Assembly (NCBI GenBank): GCA_963815495.1
Contig: CAWFGW010000030.1
Location: forward strand, 1 to 64,000
DNA: 64,000 bases
Direction of reading: 5' to 3'
DNA from: CAWFGW01 sp963815495
Lineage (GTDB): Bacteria; Bacteroidota; Bacteroidia; Cytophagales; JAAEPT01
The translations under genes were made by a program, and so were the position numbers. The notes below the pieces were generated by a model. It was not told where the DNA came from and made no database searches. It was given only the letters and a program-made list of their open reading frames with translations. Positions within the stretch are counted from its first letter, which is position 1; the number at the start of each line of letters is the position of its first letter. Below, one piece after another: positions 10,901-17,674 of the stretch.

Positions 10901-11394
10901 AAGTAAAAGTAAGTGGAATTAACGAAGAGCGATATGCGGTTTTATGTAATCAGCAACGTATTCCTTTGCGGAGCACAGAAACAAATGAAGAGTTTGTGGC
11001 AGGTATTCGTTATAAAGCTTGGGCACCACCTTCTGCACTACATCCTGTTTTGCCTGTTGATGTACCTTTAGTGTTTGATATTTATGACCTATGGAATCAA
11101 AAATCTGTTGGTGGATGCACCTATTATGTAGCACACCCAGGAGGAAGAAATTACGACACCTATCCTGTCAATTCTTATGAGGCAGAAGCACGAAGAGAAA
11201 GTAGATTCTTCAACTTTGGTCACACTCAAGGCGAGGTTCCAAATGTGGTAGAAACAGTAAGTCAAGAAACAACTGCAGGTTATCGTTATGTTGATCGGGC
11301 CTATAAATCAACTATTGTAAATGTTCCTTTAGTAAAGCCAGAAATTGACAAAGAATTTCCATATACGTTTGATTTACGAAAGCGAAGAGCATAA
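7924..11394 (+). CDS. Giant transglutaminase-like protein with DUF2126 domain
   Basis: 1156 residues. The N-terminal ~130 residues form the bacterial transglutaminase N-region (AIKHSTSYKYDKAINLSPQ). A transglutaminase/papain-fold core follows with the triad Cys181 (GSCRDSAW), His230 (DLHAWCEVY) and Asp246 (GLDATSG). After about residue 310 comes the long DUF2126 module, with a short Gln-rich linker near residue 570 and conserved stretches such as LGGTTPTDSPLLRRPDVL. No signal peptide is visible, so it should be cytoplasmic. The fusion is known from Anbu/alpha-E/ATP-grasp neighbourhoods; here it is divergent from that operon. The reaction may be protease-, amidase- or crosslinking-type. Its stop codon lies beside the terminator of the convergent SulP gene. 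Confidence 0.9.
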   Translation: MAVHAAIKHSTSYKYDKAINLSPQVIRLRPAPHTRTPILAYSLKILPENHFINWQQDPFGNYLARVVFPEKVTEFSVDVEVIAEMKVINPFDFFVEEYADKFPFKYTDILKKELAPYLEVTESDKVLLNWVEEIKKFFGQNIVDFLVSVNAKLYNDVNYTIRLEPGIQTPQETLEKALGSCRDSAWVLVQALRHIGLAARFVSGYLVQLKPDKKSIDGPSGPEEDFTDLHAWCEVYIPGAGWIGLDATSGLFAGEGHIPLCCTPNPSSASPITGLADPAKVEFGYSNQVFRIHEDPRVTKPYSDEQWNKIDSLGELVESHLQQNDVRLTMGGEPTFVSKSDMESDQWNTGADGKDKREKAFEMTEHLNQAFADGNAMVHIGQGKWYPGEPVPRWQNGIYWRKDGLPIINNKEVYGNPNKDYKYTFKQAEVLLKEISNQLKLPSYNLQPAYEDVYYYLWQEDQLPVNINPLRVGLNDSLERKTLSEVLKNGLNNPVGFVLPLEWNFETNGWLSCAWEFRQKHMYLIPGNSPMGLRLPLKSLPHMVPAQRQHEVERSPFESLGSLPDYHQQIQQQQQSDSKNLEDVPKDWLYPKEVTDNQEEKEEGFFVVKKKKATKDEFEPEFRVHTIKTALGVEAREGKLYVFFPPFKYIEQYLELLAIVEAAAQKLALTILIEGYEPPRDNRIEKLVVTPDPGVVEINVHPAKSWKEVLINYNHLFKCADKSGLGSEKFMLDGRHIGSGGGHHITLGGTTPTDSPLLRRPDVLKSFITFWQNHPGLSYLFSTAFIGPTSQAPRVDEGKPDKLYELEIALNQIKKGEDTPYWLTDRLLRNLLTDLTGNTHRSEFCIDKLYSPDSSSGRLGILELRGFEMPPDERMCVVQLLLVRTLFAWFWNKPYENKLIRWGTELHDKFMLHHYVKEDLLDICEQLQNDGYFFDADWLEPFFEFRFPLIGTIQQKGISLSLRTGIEPWQVLGEEMSSSGTARFVDSSIERIEVKVSGINEERYAVLCNQQRIPLRSTETNEEFVAGIRYKAWAPPSALHPVLPVDVPLVFDIYDLWNQKSVGGCTYYVAHPGGRNYDTYPVNSYEAEARRESRFFNFGHTQGEVPNVVETVSQETTAGYRYVDRAYKSTIVNVPLVKPEIDKEFPYTFDLRKRRA

Positions 11395-11420
11395 AAAAAG
11401 CGCGTGGTTGATCCACGCGC
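11393..11420 (-). terminator. Terminator of the SulP gene, abutting the transglutaminase stop codon
   Basis: A perfect 8-bp G+C-rich stem pairs 11400-11407 with 11413-11420 (GCGCGTGG with CCACGCGC) over a 5-nt loop. On the minus strand it is followed by a run of seven T. On the plus strand no T-run follows, so it serves the minus-strand transporter; its T-run touches the convergent gene's stop codon. Confidence 0.8.
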
Positions 11421-11446
11421 CATATGTAGCATGATAGTCAAGCTAG

Positions 11447-13111
11447 CTATGAATTAACTTTTGTAGCAGCATCCAAAATAGAATCATCTACTTCATATTG
11501 TACTAATTCACGTTTTAAATATTCAACCGTGATGTTTTTGGTAGGTGCAGAATATTGCATAAACTCATTAATACTTTCTACTACATCATGCGATACGAAA
11601 CGAGTTTCAGAAGCGTCAATGATAATTTTAGAATCCATAGGTACATCATGTAAACTAAGTAGCAGTATGTTTTTGCTTAAGTAGGTAACCTCCTCATTTA
11701 AAGTAAAAAGCACAAGATATTTATATGGACCTTCTTTCTTACGTTGGACTTTCACATCAAAAGGTTCTTTACTTCTATTGTCTTTAAGAATATAGAAAAT
11801 AGCAACAATTAACCCTATGATGATACCAATGAGTAAATCAGTTAAAAGAATTGAAATAATTGTGATAAAAAAAGGTAAATATTGCCTCATACCGAGGTTA
11901 TACATTTCTTTAAAGAGTTTCGCGCTTGCTAAATTATATCCTATCATGATGAGTATTCCTGCCATACAAGCAAGAGGAATTTTATTCAATAAATCAGGTA
12001 CAAGGAGGACAAACAACAACAATAAAAAACCATGAAATATAGTAGAAACTTTTGTTTTTCCACCTGAATTGATGTTTACAGAACTTCGCACAATAGCCTG
12101 AGTCATAGGTAAGCCCCCCACTAATCCTACAACAAAGTTTCCTATACCTTGAGCAATTAATTCCTTATTTGTTGGAGTAACCCGCTTTTCTGGATCAAGT
12201 TTGTCAGTTGCCTCGACAGAAAGTAAGGTTTCTAAACTGGCAACTACAGCTAAAGTAAACCCCATACTTATAATCAATTTATATTGTTGAATAAGTGAAT
12301 CAAAAAAGAGTGGGTCATATTGCCATATCAGCGTAAAATCAGGAGTTTTCAAACTTGTAAAGAAACCTCCTAAACTTTCATAAACTGGGATATTGACTAA
12401 ATGCGTTTTTTCAAGTGCTAAGTAAGGAAAAAACGAGAGAAATATTTCATTTAAAATCACTCCAAATACAACTACCAATAATGGAGCTGGTATAGCGCTT
12501 AGGTATTTTATGCTTTTTAAAGCTTTAGTTTGCCATAAAATTACAATGGTAAGAGAAATTATGGTGATAATAACTGCACCTAAGTGTGGGTCAGCTATAG
12601 CATTAATTATTTCCGTAAATGTGTTTTCACCATCTGCCTGAAAGAATTCGACATCTCCTTCAGCGTCTTTATCATCCCCTAATCCGTGTGGTATTTGTTT
12701 TAATACTAGTAATATTCCAATGGCTGCTAACATTCCTTTTATCACACTCGATGGGAAATAATTGGCTAAAACCCCAGCTTTTATGTATCCAAAAATTATT
12801 TGGAAAATACCTGTAAGTACTACCCCTAATAAAAACATTTCATAAGTTACTCCAGTCATCGTCAAGTAACTTAAAATGATTGCAGCTAATCCAGCTTCTG
12901 GTCCGCTAACCCCCAACTTAGAACCACTAAAAAACCCTACAACTATACCTCCAACAATTCCTGTAAGAATACCAGCAATTGGAGTTGCACCTGATGCAAT
13001 TGAGATTCCTAAACAAAGAGGTAGTGCCACTAAAAAAACAACTAATCCAGCAGGTAAATCATATTTAAGATTCCCTAAAAGAGAGTGTTTCTCTTCTTTT
13101 ATTTCTTCCAT
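11447..13111 (-). CDS. SulP family inorganic anion transporter
   Basis: 554 residues, with ten or more hydrophobic helices over residues ~15-430 and a C-terminal cytoplasmic STAS-like domain (about 440-545, with the strand-helix stretch KIIIDASETRFVSHDVVESI). The TM1 region GLVVFLVALPLCLGISIASGA and the later PMTQAIVRSSVNINSGGKT block are SulP hallmarks. Members move sulfate, bicarbonate or other anions; the bicarbonate-type SulP proteins of marine bacteria look similar, but the substrate cannot be decided here. It is a single gene divergent from a small ORF, with its own terminator. Confidence 0.88.
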   Translation of the reverse strand: MEEIKEEKHSLLGNLKYDLPAGLVVFLVALPLCLGISIASGATPIAGILTGIVGGIVVGFFSGSKLGVSGPEAGLAAIILSYLTMTGVTYEMFLLGVVLTGIFQIIFGYIKAGVLANYFPSSVIKGMLAAIGILLVLKQIPHGLGDDKDAEGDVEFFQADGENTFTEIINAIADPHLGAVIITIISLTIVILWQTKALKSIKYLSAIPAPLLVVVFGVILNEIFLSFFPYLALEKTHLVNIPVYESLGGFFTSLKTPDFTLIWQYDPLFFDSLIQQYKLIISMGFTLAVVASLETLLSVEATDKLDPEKRVTPTNKELIAQGIGNFVVGLVGGLPMTQAIVRSSVNINSGGKTKVSTIFHGFLLLLFVLLVPDLLNKIPLACMAGILIMIGYNLASAKLFKEMYNLGMRQYLPFFITIISILLTDLLIGIIIGLIVAIFYILKDNRSKEPFDVKVQRKKEGPYKYLVLFTLNEEVTYLSKNILLLSLHDVPMDSKIIIDASETRFVSHDVVESINEFMQYSAPTKNITVEYLKRELVQYEVDDSILDAATKVNS

Positions 13112-13200
13112 TCTATTATTTATTTGAATTTGAATATAATCATTTTTTAACTTTAGCTATTAATCTTACTTATTTTAGGTATAAATCATTATTATGAAAT

Positions 13201-13404
13201 ATGGCTAACTTTAAAAACACGTACATCATTACCTATACTGGTAAAACAGATGCTTTTCATTATGAGGATTTAGAGCTGCAAATAGATACGCCTTATAATT
13301 GGAAACGCTTAAGTGACATAGTACCTTTTTTTGAGTTAATAAAATTGAGTATTCAAAAGGATTTCGAAAAGTATGATTTACTAAAAATTGAAAAGATAGT
13401 ATAA
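13201..13404 (+). CDS. Small hypothetical protein
   Basis: A 67-residue reading frame starting with ATG and ending TAA, with no hydrophobic segment and acidic/aromatic-rich composition (ITYTGKTDAFHYEDLELQI). I do not recognise the family. It lies alone between the divergent SulP gene and the tRNA-Asn locus with no clear ribosome binding site, although Bacteroidota genes often lack one. It could be a real orphan gene or chance. Confidence 0.45.
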   Translation: MANFKNTYIITYTGKTDAFHYEDLELQIDTPYNWKRLSDIVPFFELIKLSIQKDFEKYDLLKIEKIV

Positions 13405-13473
13405 TTAAGTTTAATTTTTAAGTTAAAAAAGCCTCATAACATTACTGCAAGGACGTTACTAGAATGTAATTTA

Positions 13474-13570
13474 CTCCCCCGGTAGGATATGAACCGAAAG
13501 CCTGTTCCGCTTTAAGAGCGGAAACCAATAGATTAATCCCGCAGTACTGCGGGGCTCTACCGCTGTGTGG
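13474..13570 (-). pseudogene. Remodelled tRNA-Asn-like copy with two inserted hairpins
   Basis: Read on the minus strand this stretch repeats blocks of the intact tRNA-Asn 440 bases away in the same order: the D-arm block (CAGCGGTAGAG), the 3' side of the anticodon arm plus variable loop (TTAATCTATTGGT), and the T-arm/acceptor 3' side (GGTTCA.ATCCTACCGGGGGAG). Between them lie extra sequences that form two near-perfect palindromes, 13505-13523 (7-bp stem, 5-nt loop) and 13538-13553. The GTT anticodon and the 5' acceptor half are lost, so it cannot work as a tRNA-Asn. It sits downstream of a decayed GIY-YIG frame and may be the far end of a small mobile element. Confidence 0.7.
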
Positions 13571-13598
13571 CTTTATTCACTAATCAGCAAAGGAAATT

Positions 13599-13880
13599 TT
13601 AATCATTAGCTTTTCGAAGGCAAAGCTGAATAAACGCTCTACTCTTTCGCCTTTTAATATATTTTTCAACAGCCATAGCCGAACTACGCGAGTTACCAGT
13701 AGGCAAGGAAGCTTTTAAAACCCATGGTCGGTGTTTAGAGGTAAAAGAATGGGTCGAAAGCCGATTGTGAGAAATGAGTTGTTCGAGAGGAATGTGTGAA
13801 AACACTACATAATAAATGTCTGATTGTTGACTCAAAAGTATGTAAAACCAAAAATATATATAAAAATAAAAGCCTCTCAA
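13599..13880 (-). pseudogene. GIY-YIG endonuclease-like remnant
   Basis: The frame encodes the core of a small GIY-YIG nuclease: FYILLSQQSDIYYVV, then an Arg/His-containing helix (LISHNRLSTHSF), SKHRPWVLKAS, a Glu in VEKYIKRRKSR and a typical end. Two things point to decay. The second catalytic motif reads YVV instead of the usual YVG/YIG, and there is no ATG ahead of the domain. The only upstream start, a TTG at 13880, lies inside the terminator hairpin of the tRNA-Asn gene. Small GIY-YIG frames beside tRNA genes recur in Bacteroidota, as far as I know without assigned function. Here it lies between the intact tRNA-Asn and the altered copy. Confidence 0.65.
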
Positions 13881-13899
13881 TATATAATATTGAAAGGCT
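13861..13899 (-). terminator. Terminator of tRNA-Asn
   Basis: A 13-bp stem with one mismatch pairs 13871-13883 with 13887-13899 and on the minus strand is followed by TTTTATTTTT. It begins 12 bases after the 3' end of the tRNA. Confidence 0.65.
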
Positions 13900-13911
13900 C
13901 TGTTGGTTTTG

Positions 13912-13983
13912 CTCCCCCGGTAGGATTTGAACCTACGACCAATAGATTAACAGTCTACTGCTCTACCGCTGAGCTACAGGGGA
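13912..13983 (-). tRNA. tRNA-Asn (anticodon GTT)
   Basis: The 72-nt minus-strand sequence folds as a complete cloverleaf. The acceptor TCCCCTG pairs with CGGGGGA (one T-G pair), the D stem is GCTC/GAGC, the anticodon stem GTAGA/TCTAT encloses CTGTTAA with anticodon GTT, and the T stem GTAGG/CCTAC has loop TTCAAAT. The CCA end is not encoded. A related but rearranged copy lies downstream. Confidence 0.95.
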
Positions 13984-14054
13984 ATTTTGTTTTCCTTTTT
14001 CGTTCAAAAGGGTTGCAATATTAGGTTATTAACATTTAAAATTCAATAGTCTAC

Positions 14055-15341
14055 TCAAGAAAATTTTGAATAAATAAATGAAATACTGAATACAGCTAAG
14101 AAAATCATACCTAAAATAGCTAACACGTGTAACCATTTCTTTGGTTTATGTGATTCGGAAAGCCCTGTTTTATAGATGACTGCATAATTAAGCCATGCTG
14201 CTACGGGGGCAACTAAAAATGACATAGCCGTGGCAACATCAATTAATTGCTTAAAGTTTAAGATTGGCTGACCCGCTTTTGTTTCCATGGTGCTCCCCAA
14301 TATGATGAGGATACCCCCACTAATCGTAATAATCACCCATAACAGATAGTTTTTTTTGGAATCAGGGATTTTGGATTCTTTCAACAAGTCGATTATTCGG
14401 ACCACAGATCGGGTATACCCATCCACTAAAGTGAGAGAAGTGCCAAACATTGTGGAGAATACCGCAACAGCAATGATAGTATAACTCCATGCGCCAATGT
14501 TACTGGTGAAAAGGGTCACTAATTGGTTAGAGAATACGGTAGCATTATTAGACAATTGTTCTCCTGTCCCATAAAACACATAAGCACCAAGGGTGAGAAA
14601 ACATAAAGCCGTAAATACGGTAACACCATAACCGATATTAAAATCTAAGAGGGTTTCTTTTAGTGTTGGATGATACTTTGTTTGTTTAATGCGCTCCTGG
14701 GTCCAAAGCGATGCCCAGGCACTCATATCAACCCCCATTGGCATCCAACCCATTAAAGCGATCATAAAAGAGAAGCCAGCCGCATTGTAGATAGAAGGAG
14801 CAACAAACCCTTCCACCATTTCTGGTTTACCTTTTACTAAAATCATCGCTGTGGCACCCACCACAGATAAAAATAAGGCTACCCCTATAATTTTTAAAGA
14901 GCTATCTAGAATTGAAAATTTGCCGATAGCTAATAGTAGTAACACCACTAGACTGATTCCAATTATCCATGAAGTGGTCGATTCACTTGAGGCTTGAAAT
15001 AAATTACCCAGCAAACCACCAGTCACTGATAAAATAGCAGCAGTAACAATAAACATCGAAACCAAGGTAATCCCCCCATACAAATACAACGTCCAGTCAC
15101 CTATTTTTTTATAACCCTCTAATACAGAATCACCTGTAGCACTGGTATATCTTGAAGCAAATTCGAAAAAAGGATATTTAAAAAAATTAGCGAGTAGAAT
15201 AATATACAATAGGTCAAAACCATAATCGGCACCAGCGCGTGTTGATTGCACTAAATGGGAGCCGCCAATGCAGGTACCCGCGAACATAATGCCTGGCCCA
15301 AGGGTTTTTAGTAAATGATTTAATTTTTCAGACTTAGCCAT
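14055..15341 (-). CDS. Nramp-like divalent-metal transporter family protein lacking canonical metal-site motifs
   Basis: 428 residues with about eleven hydrophobic segments in the order of the Nramp (LeuT-fold) family. The TM1 region LGPGIMFAGTCIGGSHL aligns with the family's GPGFLxxxAxLDPGN, and the following RAGADYGFDLLYIILLAN is typical. The DPGN metal-binding motif is replaced by GGSH. The TM6 motif MPHN also has no match: the region reads GWMPMGVDMSAW. It therefore belongs to a divergent branch, and transport of Mn or Fe should not be assumed. It is a single gene on the minus strand with a possible TAGCTTTG promoter box upstream. Confidence 0.8.
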   Translation of the reverse strand: MAKSEKLNHLLKTLGPGIMFAGTCIGGSHLVQSTRAGADYGFDLLYIILLANFFKYPFFEFASRYTSATGDSVLEGYKKIGDWTLYLYGGITLVSMFIVTAAILSVTGGLLGNLFQASSESTTSWIIGISLVVLLLLAIGKFSILDSSLKIIGVALFLSVVGATAMILVKGKPEMVEGFVAPSIYNAAGFSFMIALMGWMPMGVDMSAWASLWTQERIKQTKYHPTLKETLLDFNIGYGVTVFTALCFLTLGAYVFYGTGEQLSNNATVFSNQLVTLFTSNIGAWSYTIIAVAVFSTMFGTSLTLVDGYTRSVVRIIDLLKESKIPDSKKNYLLWVIITISGGILIILGSTMETKAGQPILNFKQLIDVATAMSFLVAPVAAWLNYAVIYKTGLSESHKPKKWLHVLAILGMIFLAVFSISFIYSKFS

Positions 15342-15369
15342 AATTGGTTGAAGGTTGTCAAATAACGCA

Positions 15370-15377
15370 CAAAGCTA
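15370..15377 (-). promoter_or_regulatory. Possible -7 box (TAGCTTTG) of the Nramp-like gene
   Basis: On the minus strand the octamer fits the Bacteroidota consensus TAnnTTTG, 29 bases before the start codon. No clear TTTG -33 element is seen at 19 bases, so this is tentative. Confidence 0.35.
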
Positions 15378-15399
15378 TAAAAGATTTTCTTTCATCTAT

Positions 15400-15454
15400 C
15401 AAGACATAATGACATAATAATTTCGTGTTCAATCACAAAACAAGACATAATGAC
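15400..15454 (+). promoter_or_regulatory. Direct-repeat operator candidate upstream of hsp20
   Basis: The 14-mer CAAGACATAATGAC occurs at 15400-15413 and again at 15441-15454, i.e. 41 bases apart, about 75-130 bases before the small heat-shock gene. Spacing near four helical turns suits a cooperative regulator. The regulator is not identified. Confidence 0.4.
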
Positions 15455-15530
15455 TTGTTTTATTGCGTTGGTATAATTTTCATAAGAAGGAGTATCAGAA
15501 AATTAATGTTCAACAAAAAATTATAATATC

Positions 15531-15965
15531 ATGAGCTTAGTAAAACATAATTCAGCACCAGCGTATTTTCCGAAAGGGTTTAGTTCAATCCTCGATAATT
15601 TTTTTGATGACAATTATGTAAAGTCAGCCAATGAAATTGCCTTTAGACCCACGGTGGATATATCCGAGTCAGACAAAGATTATCGCTTAGAGTTAACAAT
15701 TCCTGGAGTAGAAAAAGAAAACATCACCATTGATTTGAAGGACAACTTCTTAATTATTTCGGGTGAACGGAAGAAGGTTGAAAAAGAGTCGACCAAAAAA
15801 TATTTAAAAGAAGAAACGGTTTATGGATCATTCAAACGATCATTTCAGCTGCCTGAAAATGTCGATGCAGAAACAATTACGGCTGAACTAAACCAAGGCG
15901 TCTTATCTATTGTTATTCCAAAAGATGAGAAAAAGGTCTTGACAAAAACCATCTCAATTAAATAA
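15531..15965 (+). CDS. Small heat-shock protein (Hsp20/alpha-crystallin)
   Basis: 144 residues. An N-terminal arm rich in Phe (FSSILDNFFDDNY) precedes the alpha-crystallin domain (residues ~40-135, with VDISESDKDYRLELTIPGV and the conserved ELNQGVLSIVIPK end). The C-terminal ISI matches the I-x-I motif used for oligomer assembly. The protein should be an ATP-independent cytoplasmic holdase. It is monocistronic, closed by a hairpin terminator, and preceded by a repeated 14-mer that may be an operator. The neighbouring htrA gene suggests a local protein-quality-control cluster. Confidence 0.92.
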   Translation: MSLVKHNSAPAYFPKGFSSILDNFFDDNYVKSANEIAFRPTVDISESDKDYRLELTIPGVEKENITIDLKDNFLIISGERKKVEKESTKKYLKEETVYGSFKRSFQLPENVDAETITAELNQGVLSIVIPKDEKKVLTKTISIK

Positions 15966-15992
15966 ATTTGGTAATAAGTGTTAAGATAAAAT

Positions 15993-16031
15993 TAAAATGT
16001 CATTCTGATTAAAAATTAGAGTGACATTTTA
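15993..16031 (+). terminator. Hairpin terminator after hsp20
   Basis: A 17-bp stem with two G-U pairs joins 15993-16009 with 16015-16031 around a 5-nt A-rich loop, followed by a T-rich stretch. It separates the small heat-shock gene from htrA. Confidence 0.7.
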
Positions 16032-16109
16032 TATTTCACTATAATAAAACAGTATAAGTAAGCGTTTTAGTTACTGGTTTACAATGAGATTACTTTAAAA
16101 TAATTTAAT

Positions 16110-17597
16110 ATGAAAAAGCAAATCCTAAACATTTTTGTTGCCGCACTGGTGAGTGGAGGAGTTTCACTTGGTGTAGTAGAATTTTTTGAAAATGAAAATC
16201 AAAAAATTGAAATTCAATCGCATCATCAACCTGTGGCTATTACTCATGCTTCTAATGTGAATGCCATGGGAGTGAGTTCAGTAGATTTTACTTTTGCAGC
16301 AAGCAAAACCACTAATGGAGTAGTTCATATCAAAACTTACCGAGAAGTACAACACCAATATTATTCTTCTCCATTTGATCAACTTTTTAGAGATTATTAT
16401 GGAAATAGATACCAACCACAACAGCGTCAACAACAAGCAGAACCGCAACAGCAGCGAGCTGGCTCAGGTTCTGGGGTTATTATCACTGCTGATGGATACA
16501 TTGCTACCAATAACCACGTGATTGATGGTGCCGATAAAGTTGAAGTAGTTTTGGATGATAGAAGAAGATATGATGCAGAAGTAATTGGTCGTGACCCAAC
16601 AACAGATCTCGCTTTGTTAAAAATTAACGAAAAAGAGTTACCCTATATTGAATTTGGAAACTCAGATGATTTAAAAATTGGTGAGTGGGTTTTAGCTGTA
16701 GGTAATCCATTTGATTTAACCTCAACTGTTACTGCGGGTATTGTTAGTGCAAAAGCTAGAAATATTAACATCCTCAGAGGAAAAACCAACATGGCTATTG
16801 AATCATTTATTCAGACGGATGCTGCTGTAAATCCAGGAAATAGCGGAGGCGCATTGGTCAACTTAGAAGGGAAATTAGTGGGGATCAATTCAGCGATAGC
16901 TTCACCAACAGGTGCGTATGCAGGTTATTCATTTGCAATACCAGAAGCGATTGTAAAAAAAGTAACTAATGATTTATTGCTTTATGGTCAGGTTCAAAGA
17001 GCCTTGTTGGGTGTTTCAATTGCTGATGTGACCGCAGAGTTGGCTGAAGAGAAAAAGTTAGTCACAGTGAATGGTGTGTATGTTGCAGCGACAGTGGAAG
17101 GTGGTTCTGCAGAAGAAGCAGGTATTGAAGAAGGAGATGTTATTATTGCTATTGACGGTTTATCAGTAAATACGTCATCAGAATTGCAAGAAGCTGTTGC
17201 CCGTCATCAACCAGGGGATAAAATTGATGTAAGTGTGATGCGCGATGGTAAGAGGAAAGACATCAATACCGAATTAAAAAACAAATTAGGGAATACAGAT
17301 ATTGTGAAACCAGATGCTGTAGCTATTGTGGAAGTATTAGGATCAAAGTTCCAACCTATTTCTACAGAAGAAAAGAAAAACTTTAACATCAATAGTGGAG
17401 TGAAAATCGTGGAGTTAGGTGATGGAAAGTTTAGAAATGCAGGTATGAAAAAAGGTTTTATCATTATTTCAGTCGATCGAAAACGAGTAGAAACGCCTGC
17501 AGACATTATTGAGATCATGAGTAGCAAGCAGGGAGGCGTATTAATTGAAGGAATAAACCCAAATGGTGAAAAGGCTTACTATGCAATTGGGTGGTAA
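16110..17597 (+). CDS. htrA: HtrA/DegP-type periplasmic serine protease
   Basis: 495 residues. An N-terminal signal/anchor (residues 1-25) is followed by a Gln-rich linker (~90-115), a trypsin-like domain with triad His136 (NNHVID), Asp166 (TTDLALLKI) and Ser245 (NPGNSGGAL), and two PDZ domains (~300-390 and ~410-490). Architecture and length match DegP/DegQ proteases that degrade or refold misfolded envelope proteins in the periplasm. It lies downstream of hsp20 but behind a terminator, and ends in a strong terminator, so it is probably its own unit. Confidence 0.92.
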   Translation: MKKQILNIFVAALVSGGVSLGVVEFFENENQKIEIQSHHQPVAITHASNVNAMGVSSVDFTFAASKTTNGVVHIKTYREVQHQYYSSPFDQLFRDYYGNRYQPQQRQQQAEPQQQRAGSGSGVIITADGYIATNNHVIDGADKVEVVLDDRRRYDAEVIGRDPTTDLALLKINEKELPYIEFGNSDDLKIGEWVLAVGNPFDLTSTVTAGIVSAKARNINILRGKTNMAIESFIQTDAAVNPGNSGGALVNLEGKLVGINSAIASPTGAYAGYSFAIPEAIVKKVTNDLLLYGQVQRALLGVSIADVTAELAEEKKLVTVNGVYVAATVEGGSAEEAGIEEGDVIIAIDGLSVNTSSELQEAVARHQPGDKIDVSVMRDGKRKDINTELKNKLGNTDIVKPDAVAIVEVLGSKFQPISTEEKKNFNINSGVKIVELGDGKFRNAGMKKGFIIISVDRKRVETPADIIEIMSSKQGGVLIEGINPNGEKAYYAIGW

Positions 17598-17618
17598 GTA
17601 AAAAACCCCTTAACTTTG

Positions 17619-17651
17619 GAGCGCCCTGTGTTTAACAGAGGCGCTTTTTTG
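17619..17651 (+). terminator. Terminator after htrA
   Basis: The stem pairs AGCGCC (17620-17625) and CTGT with ACAG and GGCGCT (to 17645) around GTTTA, with one bulged A, followed by six T. Confidence 0.85.
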
Positions 17652-17674
17652 TTTCAATAAAAAAAGAAGAGATT

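Noticed and set aside
13824..14024. A 66-codon plus-strand frame across the tRNA-Asn
   Set aside because: It is antisense to the tRNA; the VGFEPTTNRLTVYCSTAEL-type peptide is the usual false translation of a tRNA complement.
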